This document shows positions 49,309 through 58,616 of a stretch of 64,000 nt of DNA, piece after piece; the stretch's first letter is position 1, and each line of letters opens with the position of its first letter. The DNA is taken from NCBI RefSeq assembly GCF_004365635.1, contig NZ_SOBH01000001.1, positions 930,001-994,000 on the forward strand, read 5' to 3'. Below the pieces are notes generated by a model. The model was given only the letters and a program-made list of their open reading frames with translations. It searched no databases and was not told the DNA's origin. This stretch comes from Litoreibacter halocynthiae. Lineage in GTDB: Bacteria; Pseudomonadota; Alphaproteobacteria; Rhodobacterales; Rhodobacteraceae. Made by a program: the position numbers and the translations under genes.

Positions 49309-49639
49309 TGGGTTGCCGTGGTTGAAAAGAGGTTAATGACGAGGATGCCAGCAAGGATCAAAGACATGCCGAATACGGCAGCAAGGTCCAGCTTCTGGCC
49401 AAAATAGAGCCAGCCTATGATGGCGATGAAAATGATTCCAAGTCCCGACCACATTGCATACATGATGCCCACCGGCAAAACCTTGAGCGTGAGGGACAGG
49501 AAGTAAAACGCGATGGCAAAACTTCCCAAAGCCAGCACGGACGGCCAAAATCGGGTGAACTGTTGCGAGGCTTGCACCGAGGATGTTCCGACCGTTTCGG
49601 CAAGCACGGCAACGATCAGAAAAATGTAGTGCTGGGCAT
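49305..49639 (-). CDS. SMR-family small multidrug efflux protein, probable 1-bp frameshift at the start
   Basis: The protein has four hydrophobic helices and the SMR signature: a YIFLIVAVLAET helix with the essential membrane glutamate, then ASQQFTRFWPS, SFAIAFYFLSLTLKVLPVG and YAMWSGLGIIF. In phase, no ATG, GTG or TTG precedes the first helix; only an ATT at 49646 or a GTG at 49607 (which cuts the first helix) exist. An ATG at 49639 with GGAG eight bases upstream lies in another phase. Adding one C to the C run just behind it would give MPQHYIFLIVAVLAE, the canonical start, and 111 residues, the normal size. A real deletion, or a sequence error, is therefore likely. It overlaps the nucleotidyltransferase gene. 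Confidence 0.75.
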
Positions 49640-49715
49640 TTGGAATTCTCCGCGCTAAGGGCCAATTCCGATAGGCTAGTGCGGATTTTTAGGGAATACC
49701 ACCACCCGAATGTGC

Positions 49716-49745
49716 AAAAGGGCCAGCGTTTCCGCCAGCCCTTTT
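49716..49745 (-). terminator. Terminator of icd
   Basis: A hairpin with AAAAGGGC/GCCCTTTT outer arms and a GCG/CGC inner stem, flanked by A and T runs, lies 19 nt past the icd stop. It may act in both directions. Confidence 0.75.
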
Positions 49746-49763
49746 CCGAAATATTATAATAGC

Positions 49764-50972
49764 TTACATGGCCTTGTTGAGGTTCTCGTCGATCTTCTCG
49801 AGGAAGCCTTCAGTGGTCAGCCATTTCTGATCAGGACCCACAAGCAGGGCGAGGTCTTTGGTCATGAAGCCGCTCTCTACGGTGTCCACGACAACCTTCT
49901 CCAGCGTTTCTGCAAAGTTTTGCAGTTGCGTGTTGTTGTCCAGTTTGGCGCGGTGCTTCAAGCCACCTGTCCACGCATAGATCGACGCAATGGAGTTGGT
50001 CGAGGTGGCTTCGCCCTTCTGGTGCTGGCGATAGTGGCGGGTCACTGTGCCGTGCGCCGCTTCGGCCTCCACGGTGTCACCATCTGGCGTCATCAGCACG
50101 GATGTCATCAGGCCAAGCGAGCCGAAGCCTTGTGCAACGGTGTCGGACTGAACATCACCGTCATAGTTCTTACAGGCCCAGACATAGCCACCATTCCACT
50201 TCATGGCGCAAGCGACCATGTCGTCGATCAGGCGGTGCTCGTAGGTGATGCCCGCAGCTTTGAACTTATCTTCGAACTCTGTTTCGTAGATGTGCTGGAA
50301 CAGCTCAAGGAAGCGACCGTCATATTGCTTGAGGATCGTGTTCTTGGTGGACAGGTAGACAGGCCAGCCCAGCGATAGGCCGTAGTTCATCGATGCACGG
50401 GCAAAGTCGATGATCGACTTGTCGAGGTTATACATCGCCATGACCACACCAGAATCCGGTGCGTCAAAGACTTCGCGCTCGATCACTTCACCGTCGTCGC
50501 CGACGAATTTCAGCGATAGCTTGCCGCCGGTCGGAAATTTGAAGTCGGTCGCACGGTATTGATCACCAAATGCGTGACGGCCAACAACGATGGGTTTGGT
50601 CCAGCCAGGCACCAGACGCGGGACGTTGGAACAGATGATCGGCTGGCGGAAGATTACGCCGCCAAGGATGTTACGGATCGTGCCGTTGGGCGAGCGCCAC
50701 ATCTCTTTGAGGCCAAATTCTTCGACGCGGGCTTCATCAGGGGTGATTGTCGCACACTTGACGCCAACGCCGTATTTCTTGATCGCTTCGGCGGCATCAA
50801 CAGTGATTTGGTCATTGGTGTCGTCGCGGGCCTGAATGCCAAGGTCGTAGTATTTCAGGTCGACGTCCAGATAGGGCAGGATCAGCTTTTTCTTGATGAA
50901 GTCCCAGATGATGCGGGTCATTTCATCGCCGTCGAGTTCGACGACGGGGTTTTCTACCTTAATTTTAGACAT
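49764..50972 (-). CDS. icd: NADP-dependent isocitrate dehydrogenase
   Basis: A 402-residue enzyme of the TCA cycle that decarboxylates isocitrate to 2-oxoglutarate. It is of the eukaryote-like dimeric type: [18 protein letters not shown] at the start, isocitrate-binding [12 protein letters not shown], catalytic [20 protein letters not shown], and [16 protein letters not shown] for NADP. The start at 50972 (MSKIKVENP) matches homologues. The gene stands alone. Confidence 0.96.
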   Translation of the reverse strand: MSKIKVENPVVELDGDEMTRIIWDFIKKKLILPYLDVDLKYYDLGIQARDDTNDQITVDAAEAIKKYGVGVKCATITPDEARVEEFGLKEMWRSPNGTIRNILGGVIFRQPIICSNVPRLVPGWTKPIVVGRHAFGDQYRATDFKFPTGGKLSLKFVGDDGEVIEREVFDAPDSGVVMAMYNLDKSIIDFARASMNYGLSLGWPVYLSTKNTILKQYDGRFLELFQHIYETEFEDKFKAAGITYEHRLIDDMVACAMKWNGGYVWACKNYDGDVQSDTVAQGFGSLGLMTSVLMTPDGDTVEAEAAHGTVTRHYRQHQKGEATSTNSIASIYAWTGGLKHRAKLDNNTQLQNFAETLEKVVVDTVESGFMTKDLALLVGPDQKWLTTEGFLEKIDENLNKAM

Positions 50973-51087
50973 GTGCGCCTCCGGCAAATGGGGAATCTAC
51001 TGCGCGTCTCATAGCGCACCTTGCATGGCTTGGGAAGACGGTATGCCATTGTATACGGAAATGACGCAGGTCGAGCGGATTATTGCG

Positions 51088-51666
51088 CTAATGTGCGTCG
51101 AACCATGCGTCAATGCGTGCTTTCAAGTGTTCCCAAAGGGCAGGCGCACCACGACGCACCTTCACCCCGACGCGATGATCAAGCTGCTCCGGCGTGACAT
51201 TGTATTCAGGCCAGGTGCCGCCACCGGTTTCAAGGTTGGCAACAACGGGCTGAACGCGGTCAATGGATTTGGCAAAGACCGCGTCGTCTGTTTCTGCTGC
51301 TTCGAACTCTTCCCAAATGGTGCGAAACTCCGAAGCCTGTAGAGGAGGGAGCAACCCGAATATCCGGTCGGCGGCGGTCTGTTCCACGCGTGCCATCTCA
51401 ACAGGATCATGATCGCCGTGAATAGGATTGTCGCCAGCATCGATTTCCACCAGATCATGGAGCAGAAGCATCTTTATCACGCGGTCTATATTCACCGGAC
51501 GTTCCGCATGTTCGGCCAGAACCATCGCATATAGAGCAATGTGCCAGCTATGCTCGCCCGAGTTCTCGCGTCGCGAGCTGTCGCAAAGCGTGGTTCCACG
51601 TAAAACGGATTTAAGTTTGTCCGCTTCGTTCAGAAAGGCGAATTGCCGGGATAATTTGTCACTCAC
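51088..51666 (-). CDS. HD-domain phosphohydrolase (YfbR/HDDC2-like)
   Basis: A 192-residue soluble protein with the HD superfamily metal site: EHSWHIALYAMVLAEHA (first histidine), LLLHDLVEIDAGD (HD pair) and the later aspartate in KSIDRVQPV. Relatives hydrolyse 5'-deoxynucleoside monophosphates. It is the last gene of an apparent operon alpha/beta hydrolase - hypothetical - HD protein, after a 29-bp gap. Confidence 0.88.
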   Translation of the reverse strand: MSDKLSRQFAFLNEADKLKSVLRGTTLCDSSRRENSGEHSWHIALYAMVLAEHAERPVNIDRVIKMLLLHDLVEIDAGDNPIHGDHDPVEMARVEQTAADRIFGLLPPLQASEFRTIWEEFEAAETDDAVFAKSIDRVQPVVANLETGGGTWPEYNVTPEQLDHRVGVKVRRGAPALWEHLKARIDAWFDAH

Positions 51667-51695
51667 AAGATCAGCATCCCAGTAGGCTTCGCGCC

Positions 51696-51944
51696 CTAGC
51701 CCTTATCACCACTGGTCGGAAGCTTCTCGCCTTGCTTGCCAGCCAGCTTGTCCTTCAGGAACTTCACAGCCCGCGCTTCGGCTTTGCGGACGCGAACTGC
51801 GGTCAGAAAAGCTTCTTGGGTGGTTTGCGAAGATGCACCGATCAGGGTCGCGACATGCGGAATGACGCTTTCGTCATCCAATTCGTTTTCGACAGCGATG
51901 GCTTTCTTGGCAAGGTTGTCGGCGATGTCTTCGGTGATGCCCAT
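51696..51944 (-). CDS. Small conserved-looking hypothetical protein
   Basis: An 82-residue helical soluble protein (DIADNLAKKAIAVENELDDE, then a basic KAEARAVKFLKDKLAGKQ end). I do not recognise a family. Its ATG overlaps the stop of the alpha/beta hydrolase gene by one base (TAATG), which supports it as a real gene in that operon. Confidence 0.65.
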   Translation of the reverse strand: MGITEDIADNLAKKAIAVENELDDESVIPHVATLIGASSQTTQEAFLTAVRVRKAEARAVKFLKDKLAGKQGEKLPTSGDKG

Positions 51945-52600
51945 TAGCGTGTGTTTTCCGTAAGACGACGTTGGACGTATTCCTCGACCGAACCGGTGAG
52001 TGTGTCCATGTGATCATTCTCGAAGAAGTGGCCAGCGCCTTCAACCTCTTGGTGCGTGATCGTGATGCCCTTCTGCTCGTGTAGCTTGTTCACCAGATTG
52101 ACCGTGTCCTGCGGCGGTGCCACGCGGTCGCCAAGGCCGTTGATCATCAGGCCGGATGCCGGGCAGGGGGCGAGGAAGGAAAAGTCGTACATGTTAGCGG
52201 GCGGCGAGACCGAGATGAAACCCGTGATCTCCGGACGGCGCATCAAAAGCTGCATGCCGATCCACGCGCCGAAACTGAAGCCAGCAACCCAGCAATGCTT
52301 CGCGTTCTGGTTCATCGACTGAAGGTAGTCGAGCGCAGAGGCCGCGTCGGACAACTCCCCGATGCCTTGGTCGTATTCACCTTGGCTGCGGCCAACGCCA
52401 CGGAAGTTAAACCGCAGCACGTTGAAGCCCATGTTATGGAACGTGTAATGCAGGTTGTAGACCACGCGATTGTTCATCGTGCCGCCGAATTGCGGGTGCG
52501 GGTGCAGGATGATCGCAATTGGGGCGTCGCGCTTGCCTTTGTGGGGGTGGTAGCGGCCTTCAAGACGGCCTTCCGGTCCGGGGAAAATCACTTCGGGCAT
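51944..52600 (-). CDS. Alpha/beta hydrolase
   Basis: A 218-residue enzyme of the compact dienelactone-hydrolase-like branch. The oxyanion segment ILHPHPQFGGTMNN, nucleophile elbow AGFSFGAWIGMQ (serine), acid in NGLGDRVAPPQD and histidine in EGAGHFFEND complete the triad. The substrate is unknown. It is the first gene of a three-gene operon, divergent from the suf operon; its start lies 43 bp from that operon's -35 box. Confidence 0.88.
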   Translation of the reverse strand: MPEVIFPGPEGRLEGRYHPHKGKRDAPIAIILHPHPQFGGTMNNRVVYNLHYTFHNMGFNVLRFNFRGVGRSQGEYDQGIGELSDAASALDYLQSMNQNAKHCWVAGFSFGAWIGMQLLMRRPEITGFISVSPPANMYDFSFLAPCPASGLMINGLGDRVAPPQDTVNLVNKLHEQKGITITHQEVEGAGHFFENDHMDTLTGSVEEYVQRRLTENTR

Positions 52601-52642
52601 AGGCGTCTTTCCTTGCGTCAGATTAAGAGCTGCCCCATATAG

Positions 52643-52679
52643 TTGACGAGATTGCTCAGGTAATCTAGAATTATTCTAA
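52643..52679 (+). promoter_or_regulatory. suf operon promoter with overlapping Irr/ICE-like box
   Basis: TTGACG (52643-52648), 17 bases, TAGAAT (52666-52671). The -10 is part of the palindrome TAGAA-TTA-TTCTA (52666-52678), which matches the core of the Irr-controlled ICE motif of alphaproteobacteria (TTTAGAA-N3-TTCTAAA). A protein bound here would cover the -10 and block transcription. Confidence 0.65.
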
Positions 52680-52773
52680 GTTGCCCGAGCGAAGTCGCTG
52701 GACAGGTCAAACTGAGTTAAGGTCTGAGCCTGCTATCGTCAACGAAATTCGCCTATTTTCGAGGGATTACGCG

Positions 52774-53235
52774 ATGAAACTCAGCACTAAAGGCCGCTAC
52801 GCGATGGTCGCCCTTGCCGACCTTGCCCAAAGCACGGATGGCGGGCTCGTCTCGTTAGGTGAAATTTCCAAGCGTCAAGATGTCTCGCTGCCGTATCTGG
52901 AGCAACTTTTTGTGAAGCTTCGTCGTGCTGGCTTGGTTGAATCCGTACGTGGGCCGGGGGGCGGGTACCGTCTGGCCAAATCTCCCAACGCCATCCGCGT
53001 GTCCGAAGTTCTGGAGGCGGTGGACGAGACGGTGAGTGCCTTGCACACGGGTGCGGGGGCCTCCGGTGCCTCGTCCGGTTCAAAGGCGCAAAGCATGACC
53101 AACCGCTTGTGGGAAAGTCTGTCGGCGCATGTCTACGTGTTCCTGCACCAGACCCGTTTGTCGGATGTCATCGAGAATGATTTGACCCCGTGCCCAGCTG
53201 TTCCAACCCTGTTCACTGTGGTGGATGAGGTCTGA
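52774..53235 (+). CDS. iscR: Rrf2-family regulator IscR, single-cysteine type
   Basis: A 153-residue winged-helix regulator with the Rrf2 opening MKLSTKGRYAMVALADLA and recognition region VSLPYLEQLFVKLRRAGLV. E. coli IscR has three closely spaced cysteines that hold its [2Fe-2S] cluster. Here that region (ALHTGAGASGASSGSKAQSM) has none; the only cysteine is Cys140 near the C-terminus. The Rhodobacter sphaeroides IscR is reported to be of this type, still able to bind a cluster. Start at 52774 behind GAGGGA. It heads the suf operon and probably represses it. Confidence 0.93.
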   Translation: MKLSTKGRYAMVALADLAQSTDGGLVSLGEISKRQDVSLPYLEQLFVKLRRAGLVESVRGPGGGYRLAKSPNAIRVSEVLEAVDETVSALHTGAGASGASSGSKAQSMTNRLWESLSAHVYVFLHQTRLSDVIENDLTPCPAVPTLFTVVDEV

Positions 53236-53237
53236 GC

Positions 53238-54281
53238 ATGTCGCGCGTCTACCTTGATTATAACGCGACGATGCCGCTTGTGCAGGCGGCCCGCGACGCG
53301 ATGATCGCGGCGATGGACGTGGCGGGCAACCCGTCTTCCGTTCACGCGGAGGGGCGTGCTGCAAAGGCTATCGTCGAGCGCGCACGCGCTCAAGTTTCAG
53401 ACGCCTTTGGTGCGTCCGGTGCGGATATCGTGTTCACATCGTCCGCGACCGAAGCCGCGGCCCTTGCTTGCGCAGGGCGCAAATTGCAAAGCGCGGCTGT
53501 TGAACATGATGCAGTTGGCGCGTGGACGTCCTGCGACTTGCCCGTTGATGCGAAAGGTAAAGTTGCCCTGTCTGAACCGGCCAACAGCGCGCTGCAACTT
53601 GCCAATTCTGAGACGGGGGTATTGCAAGATCTGCCCGAAGGCTTGGCGCTTTCGGACATGACCCAAGCCTTCGGCAAAATACCCGTCGCCTTCTCTTGGT
53701 CCGGCGCGCAAATGGCGCTTATTTCCGCCCACAAGCTGGGCGGCCCGAAGGGGATAGGGGCTCTGGTCCTGCGTCAGGGGCTTGATGTTCAAAGTCAGAT
53801 CAAGGGCGGCGGGCAGGAAATGGGGCGTCGTTCCGGCACGGAAAACGTCATCGGCATCGCAGGATTTGGCGCTGCGGCTGAAAAATCAGTGCGTGATTTG
53901 GCCGATGGAGTCTGGGATCGGGTTGCGAAACTTAGAAATATTCTAGAAAAGGCCATTGAGGCTTCCGCAAAGAATACTATTTTTGTCGGGAATGAGTCGG
54001 AAAGGCTGCCAAACACCTCCTGCTTCGCGACGCCGGGCTGGAAGGGTGAGACGCAGGTGATGGCTATGGATCTCGCTGGTTACGCAGTATCTGCCGGATC
54101 AGCTTGCTCCAGCGGCAAGGTCAAAGCCAGCCAAGCGGTGGCGGCCATGGGATACGACGAGACGGTTGCAACAAGCACGTTGCGCGTTTCGCTTGGACCC
54201 GAGACGACGGAAGAACAAATTCTTCGCTTCGCGGATGCGTGGCTGAAGGCAGAACGAAAATTTCACGCCAAGGCGGCGTGA
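53238..54281 (+). CDS. Cysteine desulfurase, IscS/NifS-like
   Basis: A 347-residue PLP enzyme, shorter than IscS (~400), which supplies sulfur for clusters. PLP-related segments include [22 protein letters not shown] and [16 protein letters not shown] with the PLP lysine; the substrate loop carries the catalytic cysteine in [15 protein letters not shown]. It starts 2 bp after the iscR stop. A second desulfurase gene of the SufS type ends the operon, so this organism uses both types in one unit. An ICE-like palindrome lies inside this gene. Confidence 0.9.
   Translation: MSRVYLDYNATMPLVQAARDAMIAAMDVAGNPSSVHAEGRAAKAIVERARAQVSDAFGASGADIVFTSSATEAAALACAGRKLQSAAVEHDAVGAWTSCDLPVDAKGKVALSEPANSALQLANSETGVLQDLPEGLALSDMTQAFGKIPVAFSWSGAQMALISAHKLGGPKGIGALVLRQGLDVQSQIKGGGQEMGRRSGTENVIGIAGFGAAAEKSVRDLADGVWDRVAKLRNILEKAIEASAKNTIFVGNESERLPNTSCFATPGWKGETQVMAMDLAGYAVSAGSACSSGKVKASQAVAAMGYDETVATSTLRVSLGPETTEEQILRFADAWLKAERKFHAKAA
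53933..53945. promoter_or_regulatory. Intragenic ICE-like palindrome
   Basis: TAGAA-ATA-TTCTA, same core as the box in the operon promoter, inside the desulfurase gene and 354 bp before the sufB start. It might act as a roadblock or a second control point for the downstream genes. Confidence 0.4.
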
Positions 54282-54298
54282 TAAGCAAGGAGACAGAC

Positions 54299-55825
54299 AT
54301 GTCGCTTGAGGAAGTCGTAGACAACGTCAAAGAGGGCGTAGATCAGGACACCGTAGATGCGGTCCGCGAAGTGGGCGGTAAGTACAAATACGGCTGGGAA
54401 ACCGAGATCGAGATGGACTACGCGCCGAAAGGCCTGAGCGAAGACATCGTGCGTCTGATTTCCGAGAAAAACGGCGAGCCGGAATGGATGCTGGAATGGC
54501 GTCTTGAGGCCTATGCCCGTTGGGTCAAGATGACCGAGCCAACGTGGGCGATGGTTCATTATCCCAAGATCGACTTTCAGGACCAGTATTACTACGCCTC
54601 GCCAAAATCCATGGCTGAGAAACCGAAGTCCCTGGATGATGTCGACCCCAAGTTGCTGGAAACATACAAGAAGCTAGGCATCCCGCTGAAAGAGCAGATG
54701 ATCCTTGCGGGTGTCGAGGGCGCGGAAGAACTGACTGATGCCCCGCGCAAGGTAGCTGTGGACGCCGTGTTTGATTCCGTGTCTGTCGGAACGACATTCC
54801 AAGCGGAACTGAAGTCGAAGGGCGTTATTTTCTGCTCCATCTCGGAAGCAATTAAAGAGCATCCCGAACTGGTGAAGAAATACCTCGGCTCGGTCGTCCC
54901 GCAGTCGGACAACTTCTACGCGACGCTCAACTCTGCGGTCTTCTCTGACGGGTCGTTCGTCTACATCCCACCGGGCGTGCGTTGTCCGATGGAATTGTCT
55001 ACCTATTTCCGTATCAACGCGGAAAACACCGGCCAATTCGAGCGTACCCTGATCATTGCGGACAAGGAGTCCTACGTCTCCTACCTCGAAGGTTGCACGG
55101 CGCCCATGCGCGACACTAACCAGTTGCACGCGGCTGTGGTGGAACTGGTGCTGCTGGAAGACGCTGAGATCAAATATTCCACCGTCCAGAACTGGTATCC
55201 GGGCGATGAAGAGGGCAAAGGCGGCATTTACAACTTTGTCACCAAACGTGCCGATTGCCGCGGCGATCGCTCCAAGGTGATGTGGACGCAGGTCGAAACT
55301 GGTTCTGCCGTGACGTGGAAATACCCAAGCTGCATCCTGCGCGGCGACGATTCACAGGGCGAGTTCTATTCCATCGCCATCGCCAACAACATGCAGCAGG
55401 CCGACACCGGCACCAAAATGATCCATCTGGGCAAGCGCACCAAGTCGCGCATCGTGTCCAAGGGGATTTCTGCGGGCAAGGCGCAGAACACGTATCGTGG
55501 GCTGGTTTCGATGCACCCGAAGGCCAAGGATTCGCGCAACTATACGCAGTGCGACAGCTTGCTGATCGGCGACAAATGCGGCGCGCACACGGTCCCCTAT
55601 ATCGAGGTGAAGAACAACTCTTCGCGGGTAGAGCATGAGGCAACCACCTCCAAGGTCGATGACGATCAGGTCTTCTACTGCCGTCAACGCGGGATGGATG
55701 AGGAGGCCGCCGTCGCGCTGATCGTGAATGGCTTTGCCAAAGAAGTGTTGCAAGCATTGCCGATGGAGTTCGCCATGGAAGCGCAGCAGTTGGTCGCGAT
55801 CTCGCTGGAAGGGTCGGTGGGGTAA
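54299..55825 (+). CDS. sufB: Fe-S cluster assembly protein SufB
   Basis: The 508-residue core scaffold subunit, working as the SufBC2D complex. It begins after AAGGAG (54288-54293) and has the family stretches [28 protein letters not shown] and [16 protein letters not shown]. Near the C-terminus [20 protein letters not shown] corresponds to the SufB/SufD core end. The length is slightly more than E. coli SufB (495). Confidence 0.96.
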   Translation: MSLEEVVDNVKEGVDQDTVDAVREVGGKYKYGWETEIEMDYAPKGLSEDIVRLISEKNGEPEWMLEWRLEAYARWVKMTEPTWAMVHYPKIDFQDQYYYASPKSMAEKPKSLDDVDPKLLETYKKLGIPLKEQMILAGVEGAEELTDAPRKVAVDAVFDSVSVGTTFQAELKSKGVIFCSISEAIKEHPELVKKYLGSVVPQSDNFYATLNSAVFSDGSFVYIPPGVRCPMELSTYFRINAENTGQFERTLIIADKESYVSYLEGCTAPMRDTNQLHAAVVELVLLEDAEIKYSTVQNWYPGDEEGKGGIYNFVTKRADCRGDRSKVMWTQVETGSAVTWKYPSCILRGDDSQGEFYSIAIANNMQQADTGTKMIHLGKRTKSRIVSKGISAGKAQNTYRGLVSMHPKAKDSRNYTQCDSLLIGDKCGAHTVPYIEVKNNSSRVEHEATTSKVDDDQVFYCRQRGMDEEAAVALIVNGFAKEVLQALPMEFAMEAQQLVAISLEGSVG

Positions 55826-55934
55826 ACCCTGCCAGCCACACCTTAAAGGATGCATCAAATCTCCAGTTTCTTGCCATATTCTGGCCCGGTTGCCACCTTA
55901 GCTTCGTCCGTGTTTACGGATGGAGGGGCTACCT

Positions 55935-56501
55935 ATGAGCATGGCAGACGCAAGCTTTCAGGCACGGTTGGATCGGATCAGCTCGGGCCAGGGGTATGTG
56001 GCCGAGGGGCTGTTGGGCACGGGCGAGTTGACCAAAATTCGCGCGCGCCAGCAGAATGGCAAAGGGCCGGTTCCGGATGCGACCTTGGGAATTCAGGAAA
56101 AGAAGAAGTTTCCGGTCAAGAAGGTCGTCGTGGCTTTCATTCTGGGAATAATCTCATTCTTTGGGGGAACCTTGGCGACGTTTCATGCGACCCAAGGTGT
56201 GGCCACGGATTTCGACAACTTCCGCCTGCTGGTAGAAGCTTTGGGGCCGCTGGGCATGTCCGCGCTACTGGCGTTTTTCCTGCTTTACGTTTCGGGCCTG
56301 CGGTCGTTCATGCTGGTCTGCGTTATTATCGCGGGCTTCTTCGCGACACATTACGCCGAGCCTCATATGGCGCGCGCAGCACCAAGCGTTTGGACGCAGA
56401 TGTATTCGGCGGAATATGCCGACGCACTGAAATTCAAAGCCTTCGCGCAAACCACGCAGTGGGGCTTCGCTCCGCCGCCGGAACTCGCCGTTACAGAATA
56501 A
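55935..56501 (+). CDS. Membrane protein of unknown function inside the suf operon
   Basis: A 188-residue protein with a polar ~60-residue start (SFQARLDRISSGQGYVAEG), then three hydrophobic helices (near VVVAFILGIISFFGG, LGPLGMSALLAFFLLYVSG and FMLVCVIIAGFFATHY) and a polar tail. No named domain. GGAGGGG precedes the ATG at 55935. Located between sufB and sufC, it may anchor the SUF machinery at the membrane or have a regulatory role. Confidence 0.8.
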   Translation: MSMADASFQARLDRISSGQGYVAEGLLGTGELTKIRARQQNGKGPVPDATLGIQEKKKFPVKKVVVAFILGIISFFGGTLATFHATQGVATDFDNFRLLVEALGPLGMSALLAFFLLYVSGLRSFMLVCVIIAGFFATHYAEPHMARAAPSVWTQMYSAEYADALKFKAFAQTTQWGFAPPPELAVTE

Positions 56502-56531
56502 ACAAAACATCGAATGCACTTACACGCGCCT

Positions 56532-56550
56532 CACATGGGTTTCCCATGTG
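56532..56550 (+). promoter_or_regulatory. Intercistronic hairpin before sufC
   Basis: A perfect 8-bp stem, CACATGGG/CCCATGTG, with a TTT loop lies 30 nt before sufC. There is no T run, so it is unlikely to be a terminator; an RNA-processing or stability element is more likely. Confidence 0.45.
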
Positions 56551-56580
56551 GGGTTGCTCCTGTTGAAAGAGAGAAAAATC

Positions 56581-57336
56581 ATGTTGGAAATCAAAAACCT
56601 GCACGTACAACTTGAAGATGAAGACAAGCAAATCCTCAAAGGCGTGAATCTGACCGTTGGCGCGGGCCAAGTGCACGCGATTATGGGGCCAAACGGCTCT
56701 GGCAAATCCACGCTGTCCTACGTTCTGTCTGGCAAAAGCGGCTACGAAGTCACCGATGGCACGGCCATACTGGACGATGTGGACTTGCTCGATTTGGATC
56801 CTGAAGAACGCGCCGCGGCTGGCCTGTTTCTGGCGTTCCAATACCCCGTCGAAATTCCGGGCGTTGGCAACATGACATTCCTGCGTACTGCGGTGAATTC
56901 GCAACGCAAAGCGCGCGGTGAAGATGAAATGTCCGCAGGTGACTTTCTGAAATTCATCCGCGAAAAGGCCAAAAGCCTGAAGATCGACGCTGACATGCTG
57001 AAACGCCCCGTCAATGTGGGCTTCTCCGGTGGTGAGAAAAAGCGCAATGAAATATTGCAGATGGCGATGCTTGAGCCGAAGATGTGCATCCTGGATGAGA
57101 CGGATTCCGGCCTTGATGTTGATGCGATGAAGCTGGTGGCCGAAGGTGTGAACGCGCTGCGTTCGGAAGGTCGGTCCTTCCTAGTGATCACGCACTACCA
57201 GCGCTTGCTCGACCATATCAAACCTGACGTGGTGCATATCATGGCGGATGGCCGGATCATCAAATCCGGCGGGCCTGAGCTTGCTTTGGAAGTCGAAAAC
57301 AACGGCTATGCCGATTTGCTGGCAGAGGTGGCCTGA
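56581..57336 (+). CDS. sufC: Fe-S cluster assembly ATPase SufC
   Basis: A 251-residue ABC-type ATPase. Walker A GPNGSGKSTLSYVL, Q-loop FLAFQYPVEIPG, signature NVGFSGGEKKRNEILQMAML, Walker B MCILDETDSGLDVDA and switch histidine VITHYQRLLDHI. It powers cluster formation by SufB and SufD. Its stop overlaps the start of sufD by one base (TGATG). Confidence 0.97.
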   Translation: MLEIKNLHVQLEDEDKQILKGVNLTVGAGQVHAIMGPNGSGKSTLSYVLSGKSGYEVTDGTAILDDVDLLDLDPEERAAAGLFLAFQYPVEIPGVGNMTFLRTAVNSQRKARGEDEMSAGDFLKFIREKAKSLKIDADMLKRPVNVGFSGGEKKRNEILQMAMLEPKMCILDETDSGLDVDAMKLVAEGVNALRSEGRSFLVITHYQRLLDHIKPDVVHIMADGRIIKSGGPELALEVENNGYADLLAEVA

Positions 57337-58613
57337 TGACAGTTGCTTCCAAAATTGCGGCCGATCCGCGCCTGGACGGCTTGACGGTTCCGGCAGGTGG
57401 CTGGCCGACAACCGCGCGGTCCAGTGCATTGATGCGTTTGCAGACAATGGGCTTGCCCGTAAAGCGTGACGAATATTGGCGCTACACCGATCCTTCGGCC
57501 TTGGTCTGTGAGGCTCCGTTGCCTTGCGATCCGTTGCAAACCAGCACTCCGATTTTCGGGACGATCGACAAAACCCGCCTCGTTTTCGTGGATGGTGTGT
57601 TTGACGCGGAGCAATCCGATAATCCTGACTTGGCCGGCGTCGAAATCACGCGCTTATCCGAAGTGAATGACCTGGATTTGCATTGGGCGCAGGGGCTTTA
57701 CGGCAAGCTTGAAGAGGCGGGTCAAAGTCCTGTCGCGCGCCCGTTGGCCGCCTTAAACACCGCACAAGCGACTGAAGGTATGTTGGTGCGGGTTACCGGC
57801 AAACCAAAGAAGCCTTTGCACATTTCGTACCGTCAGTCCTCCAAAACGTCCGAAGCGATCTTGCATCATGTGATTAAGGTCGAAGCGGGTGCAGAGCTGA
57901 CCTTGCTGGAGACCGGAACTCCGGGCGCACGCAGCAACGTCGTTCTTGAGGTCGATATTGCCGATGGCGGCACACTGCACCACATCCGCCCGCAAGGTCG
58001 GGCGCATGGGCGCCATGTCGCGACGCATCTTTTTGCCCGTGTCGCTACCGAGGCGACATTGAAGTCCTTTACAATGTCGCTCAACGGGCAGCTGACCCGC
58101 AACGAAATCGTTACTGAAATCGTAGGCGATGACGCGGCAGTGCATGTTGGCGGTGCTTGTGTCGGTGACGGCGACGCGTTCCATCACGATGACACGGTTT
58201 TTATCACCCATGACGCGGTGAATTGCGAAAGCCGTCAGGTGTTCAAAAAGGTGCTGCGCAACGGGGCCACTGGTGTGTTCCAAGGCAAAATTCTTGTGAA
58301 AGCGGGGGCGCAGAAAACCGACGGCTACCAGATCAGCCAAGCCCTGCTGCTGGATGGCGATAGCCAGTTCCTTGCAAAGCCGGAGCTGGAAATCTACGCG
58401 GATGACGTTGCTTGCTCTCACGGGTCGACTTCCGGCGCGATTGACGAAGATGCGATGTTCTATCTCCGCTCGCGTGGTGTGCCGGAGAAAGAGGCCCAGA
58501 ACCTGCTGGTCATTGCTTTCCTTGGCGAGGCGTTGGACGAGATCGAGAACGAAGATTTAGCCGCAGACCTGCAAAGTCGTCTCGAGGCGTGGTTCTCGCG
58601 GCACAGCACCTAA
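57336..58613 (+). CDS. sufD: Fe-S cluster assembly protein SufD
   Basis: The 425-residue partner of SufB. It has an N-terminal helical region with the KRDEYWRYTDPSALV motif, a beta-helix core, and the typical end ADDVACSHGSTSGAIDEDAM with the histidine used for metal delivery, then YLRSRGVPEKEAQNLL. Coupled translation with sufC is evident from the 1-bp overlap. Confidence 0.95.
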   Translation: MTVASKIAADPRLDGLTVPAGGWPTTARSSALMRLQTMGLPVKRDEYWRYTDPSALVCEAPLPCDPLQTSTPIFGTIDKTRLVFVDGVFDAEQSDNPDLAGVEITRLSEVNDLDLHWAQGLYGKLEEAGQSPVARPLAALNTAQATEGMLVRVTGKPKKPLHISYRQSSKTSEAILHHVIKVEAGAELTLLETGTPGARSNVVLEVDIADGGTLHHIRPQGRAHGRHVATHLFARVATEATLKSFTMSLNGQLTRNEIVTEIVGDDAAVHVGGACVGDGDAFHHDDTVFITHDAVNCESRQVFKKVLRNGATGVFQGKILVKAGAQKTDGYQISQALLLDGDSQFLAKPELEIYADDVACSHGSTSGAIDEDAMFYLRSRGVPEKEAQNLLVIAFLGEALDEIENEDLAADLQSRLEAWFSRHST

Positions 58614-58616
58614 GCG

